Source: Setophaga petechia
Lineage: Eukaryota; Chordata; Aves; Passeriformes; Parulidae
DNA length: 64,000 nt
Reading direction: 5' to 3'
NCBI GenBank assembly: GCA_024362935.1
Contig: JANCRA010000019.1
Location: 8,924,501-8,988,500, forward strand
Shown here: positions 23,951 through 36,300 of the stretch, piece by piece
How the letters are laid out: every line of letters starts with the position of its first letter
Position numbering within the stretch: the stretch's first letter is position 1
Program-made: the position numbers and the translations under genes
Notes under the pieces: generated by a model
Database searches by the model: none
The model's input: the letters and a program-made list of their open reading frames with translations, nothing else
What the model was told of the DNA's origin: nothing

Positions 23951-25004
23951 TTGGGGTAAGTTGTCCCTGACTGGACTCCAGATGGTCACCAAAGCTGCTT
24001 CATTACTCCCCTCCTCTGCTGGACAGAGGAGAGAAAATAAAATCAAAGACTAGACTCTTATCTTAGAGATAAGAACAGGGAGAAATCAGTCCCCACGTAC
24101 TGTCATGGGTCAAAACAGACTCAACTTAGGTAAATAAATTTAATCAATTGAACCCTTTCCATTTTCCAGAGCTTGGCTTTACTGATGATTTCTCTACATG
24201 CTCCCTGCAGCAGCACAGGAGGATGGGGAACGGGGCTATGATGAGTCACAGGTTGTCTCTGCTGCTCTTTTCTCCTCACTCTCTGCCCCTGACTCAGCAC
24301 ACAGTCCTTCCCACAGGAGACAATCCTCCACAATCCTCTCCGTGGTCTTTTGTATGGACTACAGTTCTTCAGGAACTGCTACAGCATCAGTCCCTTCCAT
24401 GGGGTGCAATCCATCAGGAACAGACTGTTCCAGCATGGGATCCCCACAAGTTCCTCCCCAGGAACCTGCTACAGCCCAGGCTCCTCACTCCACAGATGCA
24501 CATATCCACCAGGAGCCTGCTCTAGCATGGGTTCTCCTGAGGGTCACAACCTCCTTCAAGCACATTCCCCTGTTCTGCCATGGGGAACTCCTCAAGCTGC
24601 AGATGGATCTCTCTCCATCATGGACCTCCATGTGCTGCAGGAGCGCAGCTTCCTCACCATTGATGGCACCACTGGCTGCAGGGAAATCTCTGCTCTACCA
24701 CCTGGAGCACCTCCTCCCTCTTCTTCCCTGACCTGGAGATTTGCAGAGCTGTTTCTCTCACATATTCTCAGTCCTGTCTCATGACTGATGTTGCACAGCA
24801 GTTTCTTCCCCCCATTCCTGGATGCATTACCTCAGAGGCACTACTGCCATCACTGATGAGCTCAGCCTTGGCTGGAAACAGGTCCAGCTAGGATCTGGCT
24901 GGCAATGGCTCTGTCAGACATGGGGGAAGCTTGTGGCAGCTTTTCACAGAAACCATCCCTCTAGCCCTCTTGCTACCAAAACCTTTCCACAAAAAGCCAA
25001 TACA
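23951..25004 (-). mobile_element. Avian ERV LTR, antisense, with internal tandem units
   Basis: Read on the minus strand this is a long LTR I recognise from bird genomes (ERVL-like by memory). Plus-strand landmarks, in order, are TTGTCCCTGACTGGACTCC near 23961, CATTACTCCCCTCC near 24001, ATAAGAACAGGG near 24070, and a GGGTCAAAACAGACTC block near 24107. A series of imperfect units built on CTGCTCCAGCATGGG and TCCTTCA follows (about 24300-24620), then GGAGCACCTCCTCCC near 24704. GAGCTCAGCCTTGGC lies near 24859 and TCAGACATGGGGGAAGC near 24914. Three overlapping sense frames (125, 177 and 144 codons, 24148-24784) exist only because the units lack stop codons. No retroviral genes are attached, so it is probably a solo LTR. 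Edges are approximate. Confidence 0.72.
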
Positions 25005-25630
25005 GCTGCATGTGTTTCTATATCGAGTATCATTTGTTGGCAAAAAACTCAACATGAGCTGGCAGCCTGCAGTCATAGCACAGAAGGACAACCATATCCT
25101 GAGCTGCATCTAAAGGAACATGGCCAACAGGCCAAGGCAGGTGATTTTCTCCTTCTATTACACTCTGGTGAGACCCTACCTTGAGTGCTGTACTGAGGTC
25201 TGGGGTCCTCAAATCATGAAAGGTTGGAACTTCATAGATCATGTCCAGAGGGGGACCACAGAGTTAATGAGGGGGCTATCATCAGCTTTCCTCTGCAGAC
25301 AGGCTGAGAAAATTGGGGCTGTTCAGCCTGGGGAAGAGAAGGTTGCTTGGAGACCTCATAGCACCTTCCCATATCTGAAGGGGGCCTACAGGGAAGTCAG
25401 AGAGAGACTCTTCTTCAGGAACTGTGGTGTTAAGCCAAGGGGTGTGGGTACAAACAGAAACAGAGTGGGTTTAGATTAGATGCTATGAAGAAATTCTTCA
25501 CTGTGAGGATGGTGAGGCTGAGGCAGTGGAACAGGTTGCCCAGAGAAGTTATGGATGTATCAGTCTTTGCACTATTGAAGGCCAGGTTGGATGGGGCTTT
25601 AAGCCAGGTGGTCCAGTAAAAGGTGTACTC
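25005..25630 (+). mobile_element. CR1 LINE, 5' segment of a copy split by an LTR
   Basis: This is CR1 ORF2 C-terminal sequence plus 3' region. The frame at 25120-25479 shows the reverse-transcriptase tail motif TLVRPYLECCTEVWG, then an RQAEKIGAVQPGEEK stretch matching the usual RLRELGLFSLEKR region. It continues with AGATTAGATGCTATGAAG, AATTCTTCACTGTGAGG, GGTGAGGCTGAGGCAGTGG, and GGCCAGGTTGGATGGGGC, all in consensus order. The match breaks near 25630 inside the block that normally reads on to the CR1 tail, and resumes after 26257. It begins directly beside the antisense LTR, so its own 5' end is unclear. It is full of substitutions and stops and is inactive. Confidence 0.93.
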
Positions 25631-25748
25631 TATACTCTTGGGGCCTCTCGCTGGTCAGAGTGACCCCGAGACAAGTTAGAAAGTCTCTTTTCCCAGCCCG
25701 GTGGTCAAAGAAGAACTCAGAGCTCTTCAGTTCTCAGTCTCAAGGTTG

Positions 25749-25754
25749 TTTATT
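25749..25754 (-). terminator. LTR polyadenylation signal AATAAA
   Basis: TTTATT on the plus strand reads AATAAA on the minus strand. It lies about 93 bases downstream of the minus-strand TATA box, as expected for the R region of an LTR. Confidence 0.7.
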
Positions 25755-25846
25755 GTCCCTAATCCATGAAATTTTTTCTTCTGTCCAGCCAAGATCTGCT
25801 CAGCAAAACAGTCAGAGGCATTCTGCCTGCCCCAGGATGGTGTTAT

Positions 25847-25855
25847 CTTTTTATA
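25847..25855 (-). promoter_or_regulatory. LTR TATA box
   Basis: The minus strand reads TATAAAAAG here, upstream of AATAAA in the same LTR. It is intact by sequence; whether it drives any transcript is unknown. Confidence 0.65.
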
Positions 25856-26257
25856 GTAAAAACTATGTGTACAATATTTACAATTACTTTCCAATATCTA
25901 TCACATACATTAGACAGCGAGCTTCTACTCTAAACCAATCTAAAAGTGCCAACATCACAGCAGAAGATGGAGGACAAGAAGAAGAAGAGGAAAAAAGGCT
26001 GGACACACCCAGATTCCTCTATCTTGCCCCCTGAACCCCCATTCTAAAAACCCCAAAAATCTATTTTTCATCCTGTGATAAATTCACTATCATTCTACTT
26101 AAACTGTTGTGGTTTGCAGATCTTCATATAAGGTTTTTGCTCCATGGGTCATAATCAAAACCACAGGCATTTTAGGCTCTGTGCCAGGGTCTCTGAGACC
26201 CCTGGCAGAGGTCTTGGCAGTCCAGGACTGCCAGAGGGATGTCCTGAATTCCGACAG

Positions 26258-26341
26258 TATACTTGGCCACGGCAGAGTGATTCAAAATGATGATTTTTAG
26301 AGTCTCTTCCAAGCCAAACCATTCTATGATACTGTGATTCT
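26258..26341 (+). mobile_element. CR1 LINE, 3' tail of the split copy
   Basis: The CR1 match resumes with TTGGCCACGGCAGAGTG (CR1: TGCCCATGGCAGGG), then ATGATGATTTTTAGAGTC, TCTTCCAAGCCAAACC and octamers ATTCTATG, ATACTGTG, ATTCTA. It joins in register with the CR1 segment ending near 25630, so both belong to one insertion. Confidence 0.9.
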
Positions 26342-27220
26342 AATTTATAAATTTAATACATTTTATTTTGTCACTATACTGATAATATTTATGTTATGCA
26401 GCAGTCGACATGTGAACTCCTGTTATTTTTTAACCACCATAATTTTGCCTTTGCACTTAGAACATGTTGTTTAAATGAAATCAAGGCTCACAGACATACT
26501 GGATGAGAAAGATTTTTTCCCAAATATTATTGTTTTCATAGACCTAAGTGCAAAATTGCACATTCAGAGAAAAAAAATTAGAGGGGGAGCCAGAGGACAG
26601 ATACATATACTGTAAAGCTGTTAAAATATAGTGGATACGTGGTTTCATATAAGTTTGTAGGTGTCATGTTGGAAGAAAGGGTTGTTTATGACTCTGGATA
26701 AATAATGAGAAAAGTAATTAAAATAGTCAGGTGACAGCCTAGTGTACAGTTCCACTGAGGTTAATAGGAAACTAATCCTTAATTCCACACTTCATAAAAT
26801 TACTGATATTGAAAAGGCAAGATTGGAATACAAAAATGTTATAGGTCCTGAGAAGATACCTCACAGTGAGACATTTAGAGTCTGTTTTATTCACTTCAAT
26901 AAAGAGAGAGTTCAAAGTTCTTGATCATAGACAGTAGTACTGTGTAGAAAATAGCAGACACTAGAAAGTAATTTAATCTAACAGAGAAAGGCATAACAGG
27001 AACAAAAGGGCTCAAAGCATAAGGCAAGCAAAATTCCAATTAAAAATAAAGCACAAATGCTCCTGAATTAATATTATAAATTGTTAGAACCAAACCTGAA
27101 GAGGAATTGTGATTTTTCTGTCTCTGCATGTCTTTAAACAAAAACCCAAAAGTTGAACAAGAAAGATATTTTAGCAAAACACAGAACTGTTTGGCTTTAT
27201 ATGGGAGAAAGCTGAATGAA
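26342..27220. other. Unique AT-rich DNA, no gene seen
   Basis: No gene or repeat is recognised. The 60-codon frame at 26742-26924 has no family resemblance. Confidence 0.55.
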
Positions 27221-27306
27221 ACTTAGTGGCCTATGATTTAGAACAGGAGGTCAGACTAAACTATCTAATAGTCCCTTCTGACCTCACACACTGTGAATCT
27301 GTGAAG
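27221..27306 (+). mobile_element. Old CR1 LINE 3' tail
   Basis: The stretch reads GTGGCCTATGATTTAGAACA, GGAGGTCAGACTAAACTATC, then AGTCCCTTCTGACCTCA and octamers GTGAATCTGTGAA. The ...GGTCCCTTCTGGCC... pattern with ATGAATCT octamers is typical of an older CR1 branch than the CCCTTCCAA copies elsewhere in this window. Only the last 80-90 bases survive. Confidence 0.65.
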
Positions 27307-30300
27307 AAATCTCTGAAAATGTCATCATCACCACTTCTTTGAAGAATCACCACTTCTTTGCAAAAATCCATTTTCTTCTTGCCTCTAAGACAAGGTAGGT
27401 CCTCCAGTGCTTTAAGGGTAGATTTCTGCACTGGGCAAAGCTGCCTAGGATCCATGGATGCTTTCTACAAGTTAGGCTGTCTTCTTGCACTGATTTCACT
27501 CTGGCTAGTTGTGTCATGTATCTGTGCTGGTAGCTGTCGTGGTTCTGGCAACTTCTGGTTATAACACTAATTGTGACACTATTTTCCCTTTATAGATGAT
27601 GATTGGGACTGCACATCTTCTTATTGCCTCTGTCCTGTGGGTCACTCTTTGGTATCTTGTCCTTCTTTGAAAGCAGGTACCAAAAGAGTTGTATAGGAAC
27701 TGCCTAGTTCTGACCTTATCAGAAGAAACTGTGTTGATTTTACTGCCTGAAGAGAAATGCAGATGATAGCTAGATAGATAGAATCCATCCAAGCCAAACC
27801 CTTAGGATTCTGATAGGAAAAAAACAAGCCTTTAAAAGTAGAAAAATGGGCAGGATAAAATGAAAGTGATTTCTGCCTTAATTCCAGACCCATGACATCA
27901 TACACAGGTGTTTATAGAAGAAAAGAAGAACTCTCTGAGCAGAAGATTCCAATGGAATCTAGTCAAAAGATAAAAATAGTGGTAAGTTTTAGAGAGAGAA
28001 CTCTATAAAGTCAAAAAACGAGCGAAGATGGGGAAGAAAGAGGCATTTGTGGGATAAAGAGGATGCACTGTATTTTTACCAGGAGGGTATATTTTAATTT
28101 CCAACAGGAGTGTGGTTGTTTTCCACTGAGGAAAGACTGAAAGTCAGTACCATCTGAAATTTGCTCTATTCTCTCAGGATGAATCCTTTCTTGGGATATG
28201 AGGGGCAGGCAGCTGATTTGGAAAGATATTACTTATATACCTATGAGCTGGCTTTGGTGTATGGATTTTTTTGACAGGTTCCTGTGTAAATTTTACAGCA
28301 GTGTATCACAGTTTGTTTAGCAAAAAAGTAATAAAGTTAAAACCATATCAGTAGGAAAAAAAAACCTCTGCATATGCCATGGTTCCGAATTTGTGTTTAA
28401 GATATTAACACCTCTATATATCCTGAAATAATGATTTTACTTTTTCTTATGACCAGTTCCAAACCCTCAGAGTTTGGTGTTTTTTTTATAGCCCAAAATA
28501 TCTTCCTTTGCTACTAGAGAAGATTAGTTACAAAAAAGAGGGACATATTAATCCAGTAAAGGTCATATAATCTTGATTACAGCCAGTAAAGCAGACTGCT
28601 TATATCTAGCAGAAAGGAATGGTACAAATCTGAAAAGTTTAATTTAATTTTATAAAAAAAGAAAATAAAAAGTTAAAAAAATAATATTTCCATTTCTTTA
28701 CAAATAATCCCTACAAATTTGCACAGTTCATTTTAATGCCATGCTAACTAAATGGAATTACTTTGACGATGCCCATCCTTGAACCTCCCACCTCAGGATT
28801 TTGTGAAGTTTTTGTTTCCCTCATCCTCCACCTTTTATTACTTGAAACGTGTTTTCTGTGCATTTGTCTACAGGAAAGCTGAAATTTCATTTCCTTGCAA
28901 ATTTCTGCATCCTATAGTTAAGCAATTGTGTTGTATTATTTATCAGGAGCCAACTGTCTGTTCACACTCTGCAGATGCAGACAAAGACATGTGTCCTGCC
29001 CTGAGGAGCTTGTAGGCTAATTCAAACACTCTTATACCATGGGCAGCATACATGTTTAAGATAAAATCGGCAGGTCTGGTGTGGTGATTAATCTCAAACA
29101 TGGCTTACAAGGTTAGTATTATTGATTTCAAGTGTACTACTTATATGACTAAATTGTGAAGTGCAAAAGTGTTTGCAAATTAGGTTCTTTAAGAGCTGAT
29201 TTTTAAATGGAACATGCAGTGACTATATTATATTTGATAAATGAATGATTCCAGAATGCTTGGGAAAAGTATGCTACAAAGAATGGAGCTAAAATATTCA
29301 TCTCAAAAAGGTGATCTTGTTACAGTATCAAAGAAGGTGAAGAATCAGAAATTTGGTTTTTTTGATGAAACTGGGATGTCCCCCTACTAGCTGTTTTTCA
29401 TATATTGAAATTATTTATTAATTCAATTGTCTTCAATTATCAGATTGTTATTTGGGTAAGACACTTCTAGTGGAAAATTAACAACTAAATTTCTTTGAGT
29501 TCAGAATATGGAAACTGGCAGGTATCCATTTTATCTTACAGTTTCGGTGGAGTGCAGGGGTGGGAGTGAGAAGGGTGCAAGAATTTGTCTCTTTCACTCA
29601 GTGATACAGAGTAATATTCCTTACAGGCGAGATGAAGAGGCACAGAAAAGCAAGTAAGGAGGTTGCTGAATGTGGAGAGGGAAGGAGCCCTCCCCTTGTC
29701 CCTCAGACAGTAATCTGCTATGTGCAAGCCTTTTGCAGCAGTTCACAGGGCACCCAGCCACATTCCACTGTTTCCTGTGTATCTCAGAGGAAAGGCAGAG
29801 AGGATTAGTGGCCCTTGGTCTTGCCTAGCACAGCTCATGTTGGAAAGGGCTGCTAATGGTTATGAACTGCCCCTGCTTCCTACCCCACCTCTCTTCAGCT
29901 TTCCATCATCTAATGCTCTTTCTAACCCACAGACATCACAGTTACACTGCAACCCAATGCAGCACCAGGATCCAGAATCTCGGACTGAATGAGTTCTGTT
30001 CAACACTGGAAAACATCCAGTGACAGTTCTGCACAGGAAGTCTGGGCTGAACACCATTTTTTGGAGGCAGTGAGCACCTTGCTGCAAAGCTGCAGCACCC
30101 TACATGTGCACTGCAATTCAGAGCACCCTTTTGTTTCTCCAGTTATCTGGGCCACGTGATCCCACAGTATCACAGAGATCTGGTCCCTGTTTCTAGCAAC
30201 ATGAGGGAATCTGGACTTCACCACCTCAGCATTCTTTGCTCCCAGCTGGCTGTAGTATGTTTGCAATGACATTTTTGTTCATTTTGAACAGCTTCCACCA

Positions 30301-33300
30301 AGTGTTTTGACTTTAATTCTGGAGAGAGTTGGTGCAGCCGGTTTTGGCCCTTGAAAAATTCTATGCATCTTTTATTTTCCTCTGAGCTATTTTTTTACAA
30401 TGTTTGCCCTGGAATTGCCCTTCATGTGTTTTAATACTTCTGTTATCTCCAAATATCAGATCACAAACCTTTTCTAACAGTATTTAGACAACTCGTGTAT
30501 GACTTTTTTTTCCCTAGCATCTCCAGCAATGAAAAGTTGTAGAGATGGTATCAAAGTTAAATGTGCCATAGGAGCACTACCTGGCTCCTCAAAAAACTTA
30601 ATGTTAAAAAAAATACAAGTTTCTTGGAGATAAAGACAGTGAAACTGTTCAATATGAGGCCTCGGGCTAATAGAAGTGTCCTTCTCAAAAATAAGCATAT
30701 CCAGGTAAAGTTCTATGGTTGGATAGCCCAGGCCATAGCTTGCTGCTCTGATGGTTTAAGCAAGCAAATTTCTTTTGGCTAGCTGAGGATCACTCAATTT
30801 TTTGTTATTTGTTTTCTCTCTCTTAAAAATTTTCTGCCGCACTCAAATATCTGTACCACAACTACTGTTCTTCTTCATTTGCTGGGTCTACTGTACCTTC
30901 ATTTCTCAGATTTTGTCCTGAAATCCCAACAGATTATTTCTGCCTAACCAGCTTCCACTAGGGACAGTCCACTAACAAGGCAGCTGCTGCCCAGCTTCAT
31001 GCAGCTGCTTCTCAGGACCACTGTTATAACCCAGGCTGTGGCTGGAAAAGCAAGATTCTGACATTGTTGCTGGAACTGGCACCAGGAGAAAGAAAATGCC
31101 TTTGGGTGTGCTGCTGCTGTCCTGCTTTACTGCAATATTACTAGTGTAGAAGGGTAAGGGCTAATTTCGGAATAGGAAAGTGAATTAAATGCATAATTTC
31201 TGACTTGTAAGCAGTACAAAAAAATCAGCCCAGCACTGCAGGGGGGATACCTATCTGCTATGTAAAAAGAATCTCTGTAACTGGTCTCACTTCTATATTG
31301 TTCTCACCAAAAGGTTCTTTGCTCTGATATGGGGCCTCAGCCAGGCATATCTTCAAAGAAATTAATAAGCTTTTCCTCATGAGGACAGACTCGCTTCAAG
31401 TATGATTTCAAGTGGGTACGCTGAAGCAATTTTAAATTATGTGTATTCATCTAAATAAAAAGTAAATAAAAATAGTGCAGCATGGGAGAGTAGTGGAAAT
31501 ATTTCATCACTATTCATCACTATCTCAAAATAAAGCTAAAAGGTAAAGGTACAAGGGTGAAATGAAACAAAGAGGAAAAAAGAGCAAATCACCTCATAAT
31601 AAAACATTGAAGTGAGTAATTACAATGAAAAGACTGAAGTAAGATGGGAAAAGTAAAACAAAAAGTCAAAACCTCTCTGGGGTCAAGGAATCATAACAAA
31701 AGAGAGAAGTGAAAATGCATCTATTTTTAATCATGCCAAAAAACTCTTAGCTAAAGGTTTGCCAAGTTTATCCTTTTTTCCTCATAAAAATTTCCATAGG
31801 TTTTTGCAAACAGAAATTGTAAAGACTGCTTTAATGGTAATTAGGAAAGACTGCATAATAAGACATGAGAACGCAAAAAGTAAAAGATGGGATGAAGGAA
31901 CAAGGGAGGAATCTTTGAAAGGAAACTGGAGGAAATGTGGACATGTCAAGATATGTAGGCAACACGGTGCCAGGCAAATACTAATTGGTTTGTACTGAAA
32001 GAAATGTTGCAGAGACCAAATTTCTCATGGAAGTAGCCCTAATTCTGCAGTAAGAGCCCTTACTTGTGTTATTTGGTAACTGCAACCTGGACACAATGTG
32101 GGTATCTGATGTGTTGAGCTGCTAGGCCATGATGCCTTAGTCAAAAGTAACGAAGGAAAGATTTTTCTGCATGAGTAGCAGTATGCACAGGTGATTATAA
32201 AGCTGAAATACAGAAAACTATGTCTCAGGCAAGACAGAAGCTTCTAGTATTCACAGATTTTAGCAGCAGACATGGCAAAGAAAGTAAAAGTATTAGGAAT
32301 GTTGTACAAACCCATGGCTTTGTTGTAGCACATTATGGTGTCTGCAATCCATCACTTTAATACAGACATTTGCTTTTCAGCCTGCAACTACAGAGCCACT
32401 AGTATTTGCTATATTCATTCAGCATCCTGAAGAAATAATCTCTTTTGTGTCTGATACAGCATTCGTTCTTTTCACTATTAAAGTACATGTGCACGGGTGA
32501 GAAGAGAAGAAGAGTCAAACATGACGCTGGTTTCACAGGAGGTGTGGTAGCTTTATATTTGTTCAAGGAGAGTTAGATTTTATTGTACCCTTTTCACAGA
32601 GATTAGCAAACAGGGTTTGTGAGATTTCTTAGAAGATAGCCATGTAAAGTAATTGTGTATCAAGTCTAACCGAGTTACATGCTCTGAATGATGGCACAGT
32701 TTTGATTTGTTGATATATAATAAAATATAAGTGGTGAAGCTAACATTTAAAGAACTTTTTCAATTCTTTTCAGAGTTCTAGCTTTTGTATGTGATAGATT
32801 TAGATATTATAATATAGATGCCAAACTTATAGTTTTAAAATGTACTTATGCAAATCCCACTGAAGAGTGAAATGAGCACACAGAGATATGAAGTATAAGC
32901 ACAAGGATGTGGCAGGGGATGGACGTAAAAATGTTGTAAGTGCCACATCTGATAACTGCACAGCCATCTGCTGGTTTCAGACAGAGGGAAAAGCTTGTTT
33001 CATGTCTCTAACACAGAGCAATGTATTCTTTCTGCACTATTCAAAAGCAGCTTGCTAAACATGAGTATGGTGAGTAGTAGCAAGATTGTTGCCATGAATA
33101 TAATTAATTTTTGCCTTCTTACCCCTCTTTTGTTTTGCTCCTTTTTACAAGCAAACCCCAAACAATGCTTTGTGGTGGGTCTTCCCCAGTATTAAAAATG
33201 TCCAAACTATAGTGTATCCTGCCATATTTGTTTGTAACAAAACCACATATCACTTGCAAAAAATCAAGGCTGACTGGAGAAAGGGTCCACTGAAAGGAGA

Positions 33301-36300
33301 ATGGATGCTTGTTATGTTTGCTGGAAGGGCTGTTAGCCATCACAGGTCTTCACAATTCCAGCTCCAGTGTCAGCCAATGGAGAGCAAGGCATGGGCTGGT
33401 GGGGACTACACTGCTATTTGGTGTGGGGAAAACCTATGCTAAAGGCAATTGGAAAGGCTAGCAGTAGGTCTGTCTGCCTTGGGCAACCTAGACTTCCCCT
33501 TTGCTTCAATTTCTCCCCCTGCTTTTCCTCCTGCTTGCTTATTTTCCAGTTATGACTAGACACAAGATGCAGAATTTTTAGGCCATTAAGACAAGTGTAA
33601 TTTTTCAGCTGCCTTATTTTCTTTTTAATTTTTTAATTTCCTTTATGACTTCACCTTCCCTTCCTTCTGTGCTACAGCACTGCTGGACTTTAATAAAGCA
33701 ATATTGAATCCAAGTCTAGACAGTTATATTCAGATTATGAACACTCAGTCAAAAATTTTGCTAGGAATTGATAGGTTGGTTAACCCAAAAATTGAGATAA
33801 TATTTAGTACCTCTAAAAGCAGATATTTGAACTCTGTTTCTACCCAATCTACTGCATAATAGAACAGGTTGAACTGGTACCTTTTTCTTTCTGCACCTAT
33901 TCGCATTGCAATTGTTCTCTCAGAAAGTGATTTGTTTTGTGCTGCTTTCCATTCACATCACGACCCAATCAAACCACGGAATATAGGAAAGATCAAAGTA
34001 GTACAGCATACTCGCCTACAGTAATTCAAAGAATATATGAGGCATTAAAATTTTCATTCCTCATTCTCATAAGAAAGACTATAAAGGTAACAGAAAATGA
34101 TGCAGAATATGAATTTGTTCTTGAGACAATGATTATATCAAGACTGAGAAACAGTATAAACCAACAGACCCTTTCTTGTTACTATCTTTATCACTGAATG
34201 CAGACCTCGCTCGTGTCATTCACAGTTTTATTTCTTTTCCACAGGCTCCTGGTATATCTTTCTTAAACAGAAAGCACAATACAACAAAAAAAAATCTAAC
34301 ACACCTTTGCAGAGGGTAATAATTTTTCCTTTTGAAATGTCTGGTTTTACTTAGACAAATTCTGCCTAGTACAAAATAGAAAAGAGGTGGACAGAAAGGA
34401 TAAAATCATAATGAAAATGGTTTAACACACTGTCCTGATCTGAATTACATCTATAGACCAGATCTTAAAATGCAAAAGTTTGGAATTGGAAATAAATGGA
34501 AACAGTCAATGAAAATTCAAGTTTGGTAATGCTTCACAGAGACATATTCTGCAAGATCTAAATGGGTATGTTTGAAGACGTGTACAAATATGAAGGCAAA
34601 CCTAAGAAAATATTTATAACATTTTTTCATAATAGATTTTTAAAGTAATTGATTCTCTCTTTTTCTCTTTCTCTCCCATATTAATTTGAATGTCAAAAGC
34701 AAGTGTCTTTAAAGTTTCTGGAAGATTTTCATTCATTGCAGGGGATTCTGGCTCGCAATGGAATTACACAAAACTGTGACAAAAGAACAGTAGACCACTG
34801 GATCATGGAATCATGGGCTATAACATTTCTGCTCCATGCCACCAGTACTTGAAGTACAGCTCTCTGTATTAGCACTGGGCCTTAGAGATGGTTCTTGCAG
34901 AACACAGATCAATTTGGTCTTCATTAGACCAAATCAATTTAACACATGTTAATCCTTAACTACATGGTCCTGTTTAGTCACGACTGCTGCTTTAAAATAA
35001 TTCACAAACCTGCTCATATGAAACTCCATTGTGAGGTCTGGTAACTATTGTTGTGGTCTATCTGTCCCAGAGAGTGCTCAGGTACGTCACACTTTTAACA
35101 CCCTCTTGGCTCACTTTTATTTGGCTACTAAAACTCATCCTCATATCACTCTGACTTCAGAAGCTATACTCCAAAAACAAATTCCCTTTCCTTGGACTCT
35201 AAGTCTCTAATACAGATCTATTTCAGGTACACATGTGGGGCACTTAAAGTGCACTTCATATGATTCTTATTTCATAAATATAACCTGGTCACAGTCAAAC
35301 AAGCATTTATGCCACTGTTTATCTAATGTGCTCTGTATAGCCCCATGCTTATTTAGCAACCAGAATTCCCCACTTCCTTGTGTTCACAAAACTTGCTAAT
35401 TTAAAATACCATCATTAGCAGAAAATAAAGTTCATTGTGTACATTCTTCTTTGCAGGACAATACACTTGGCTTACTTTGAATAAGTTTGCAATCAGGTGT
35501 CCTACAAAGACATAATATGCTTTACCAAGTATGCTAAACTTTAAAAGCTATCTTATCAGAAGTCATATTGGTAAATCTTTTTCTACCAACCAGAGAGAAA
35601 AAGCTAGATTTACCATATTCAAATGTCTCACGTGATTTGGCAGTATGCCACCCAAAATTTAGCTTGTCAGACTTAACTGAGATGGCAGTTTAAAGTAACT
35701 GTGGAAGGACCAGCTGCTCACCTTGAGAACCCATATATCCACCAAATATTAAAAAATAAAGAAATATTGACATCAGCAGAACACTTTACCAGGGCTTCTT
35801 TTCTGAATATCAATCCAATAGAAAGCATACCGGTAGAGCTATTAATCCACCTCTCTGCATGGGCTTTTACCTCTTAATCATCTTCAGGTATAAAAATACT
35901 GAGGAATCTTGAGGATGATGTTGCACATATTTTCCGTCTACTTTGGATCTGGTTTTACTGTTTAGCACATTTGCTTCTCTTGCAAGTGTTCAGGTATACA
36001 AACTTGTTAAAAAAGACCATGTGATCATCAGCTGAACAGATGTGGTACAGTCATCTAATTTACTTTGACTTAACATTGGAATTCAGGCAGAGTTCAGGTT
36101 TCTGTCAACCTTGTCCAGGCTGCAAAAGAGATGTAGGAGAGAGATAGTGTCCATCTCCTCAGAACAGGAACTCAGTGAGTAAAGGTGACCATGAGCAAAA
36201 TGCAGAGGACTTCAGCCAGTAACCAAGTACTGGTGCAGATTCATGAAAAGTGTGTTTGCTGTTCTTGGGAAGGAAACTGAGAGCTTTAGGCAAGAAGAAA

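Larger units (their letters stand above)
25637..26257 (-). mobile_element. Passerine-type ERV solo LTR inserted in CR1
   Basis: On the minus strand the element begins TGTCGGAATTCAGGAC, followed by GACATCCCTCTGGC and the CCTCTGCCAGGGGTCTC block. Later come TTGATTATGACCCATGG and a TATA box at 25847-25855. An AATAAA at 25749-25754 and a U5-like GGTCACTCTGACCAGC near 25655 complete the order U3-TATA-polyA-U5. This matches a songbird LTR family I remember. The sequence TATACT flanks it on both sides (25631-25636 and 26258-26263), a plausible 6-bp target duplication. Termini are one or two bases off the usual TG...CA, so the exact edges are uncertain. No internal retroviral sequence is present. Confidence 0.85.

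Noticed and set aside
24148..24784. Three overlapping frames of 125-177 codons
   Set aside because: They lie within a recognised antisense LTR and are open because its tandem units lack stops; no protein family resemblance.
28970..29015. Phrase CCTGCCCTGAGGAGCTTGTA, seen in old vertebrate repeats
   Set aside because: Only about 40 bases match and I cannot name the family; it may be chance.
31097..31150. Short frame MPLGVLLLSCFTAILLV, like a signal peptide
   Set aside because: It stops after 17 codons, with no splice donor or continuation seen.
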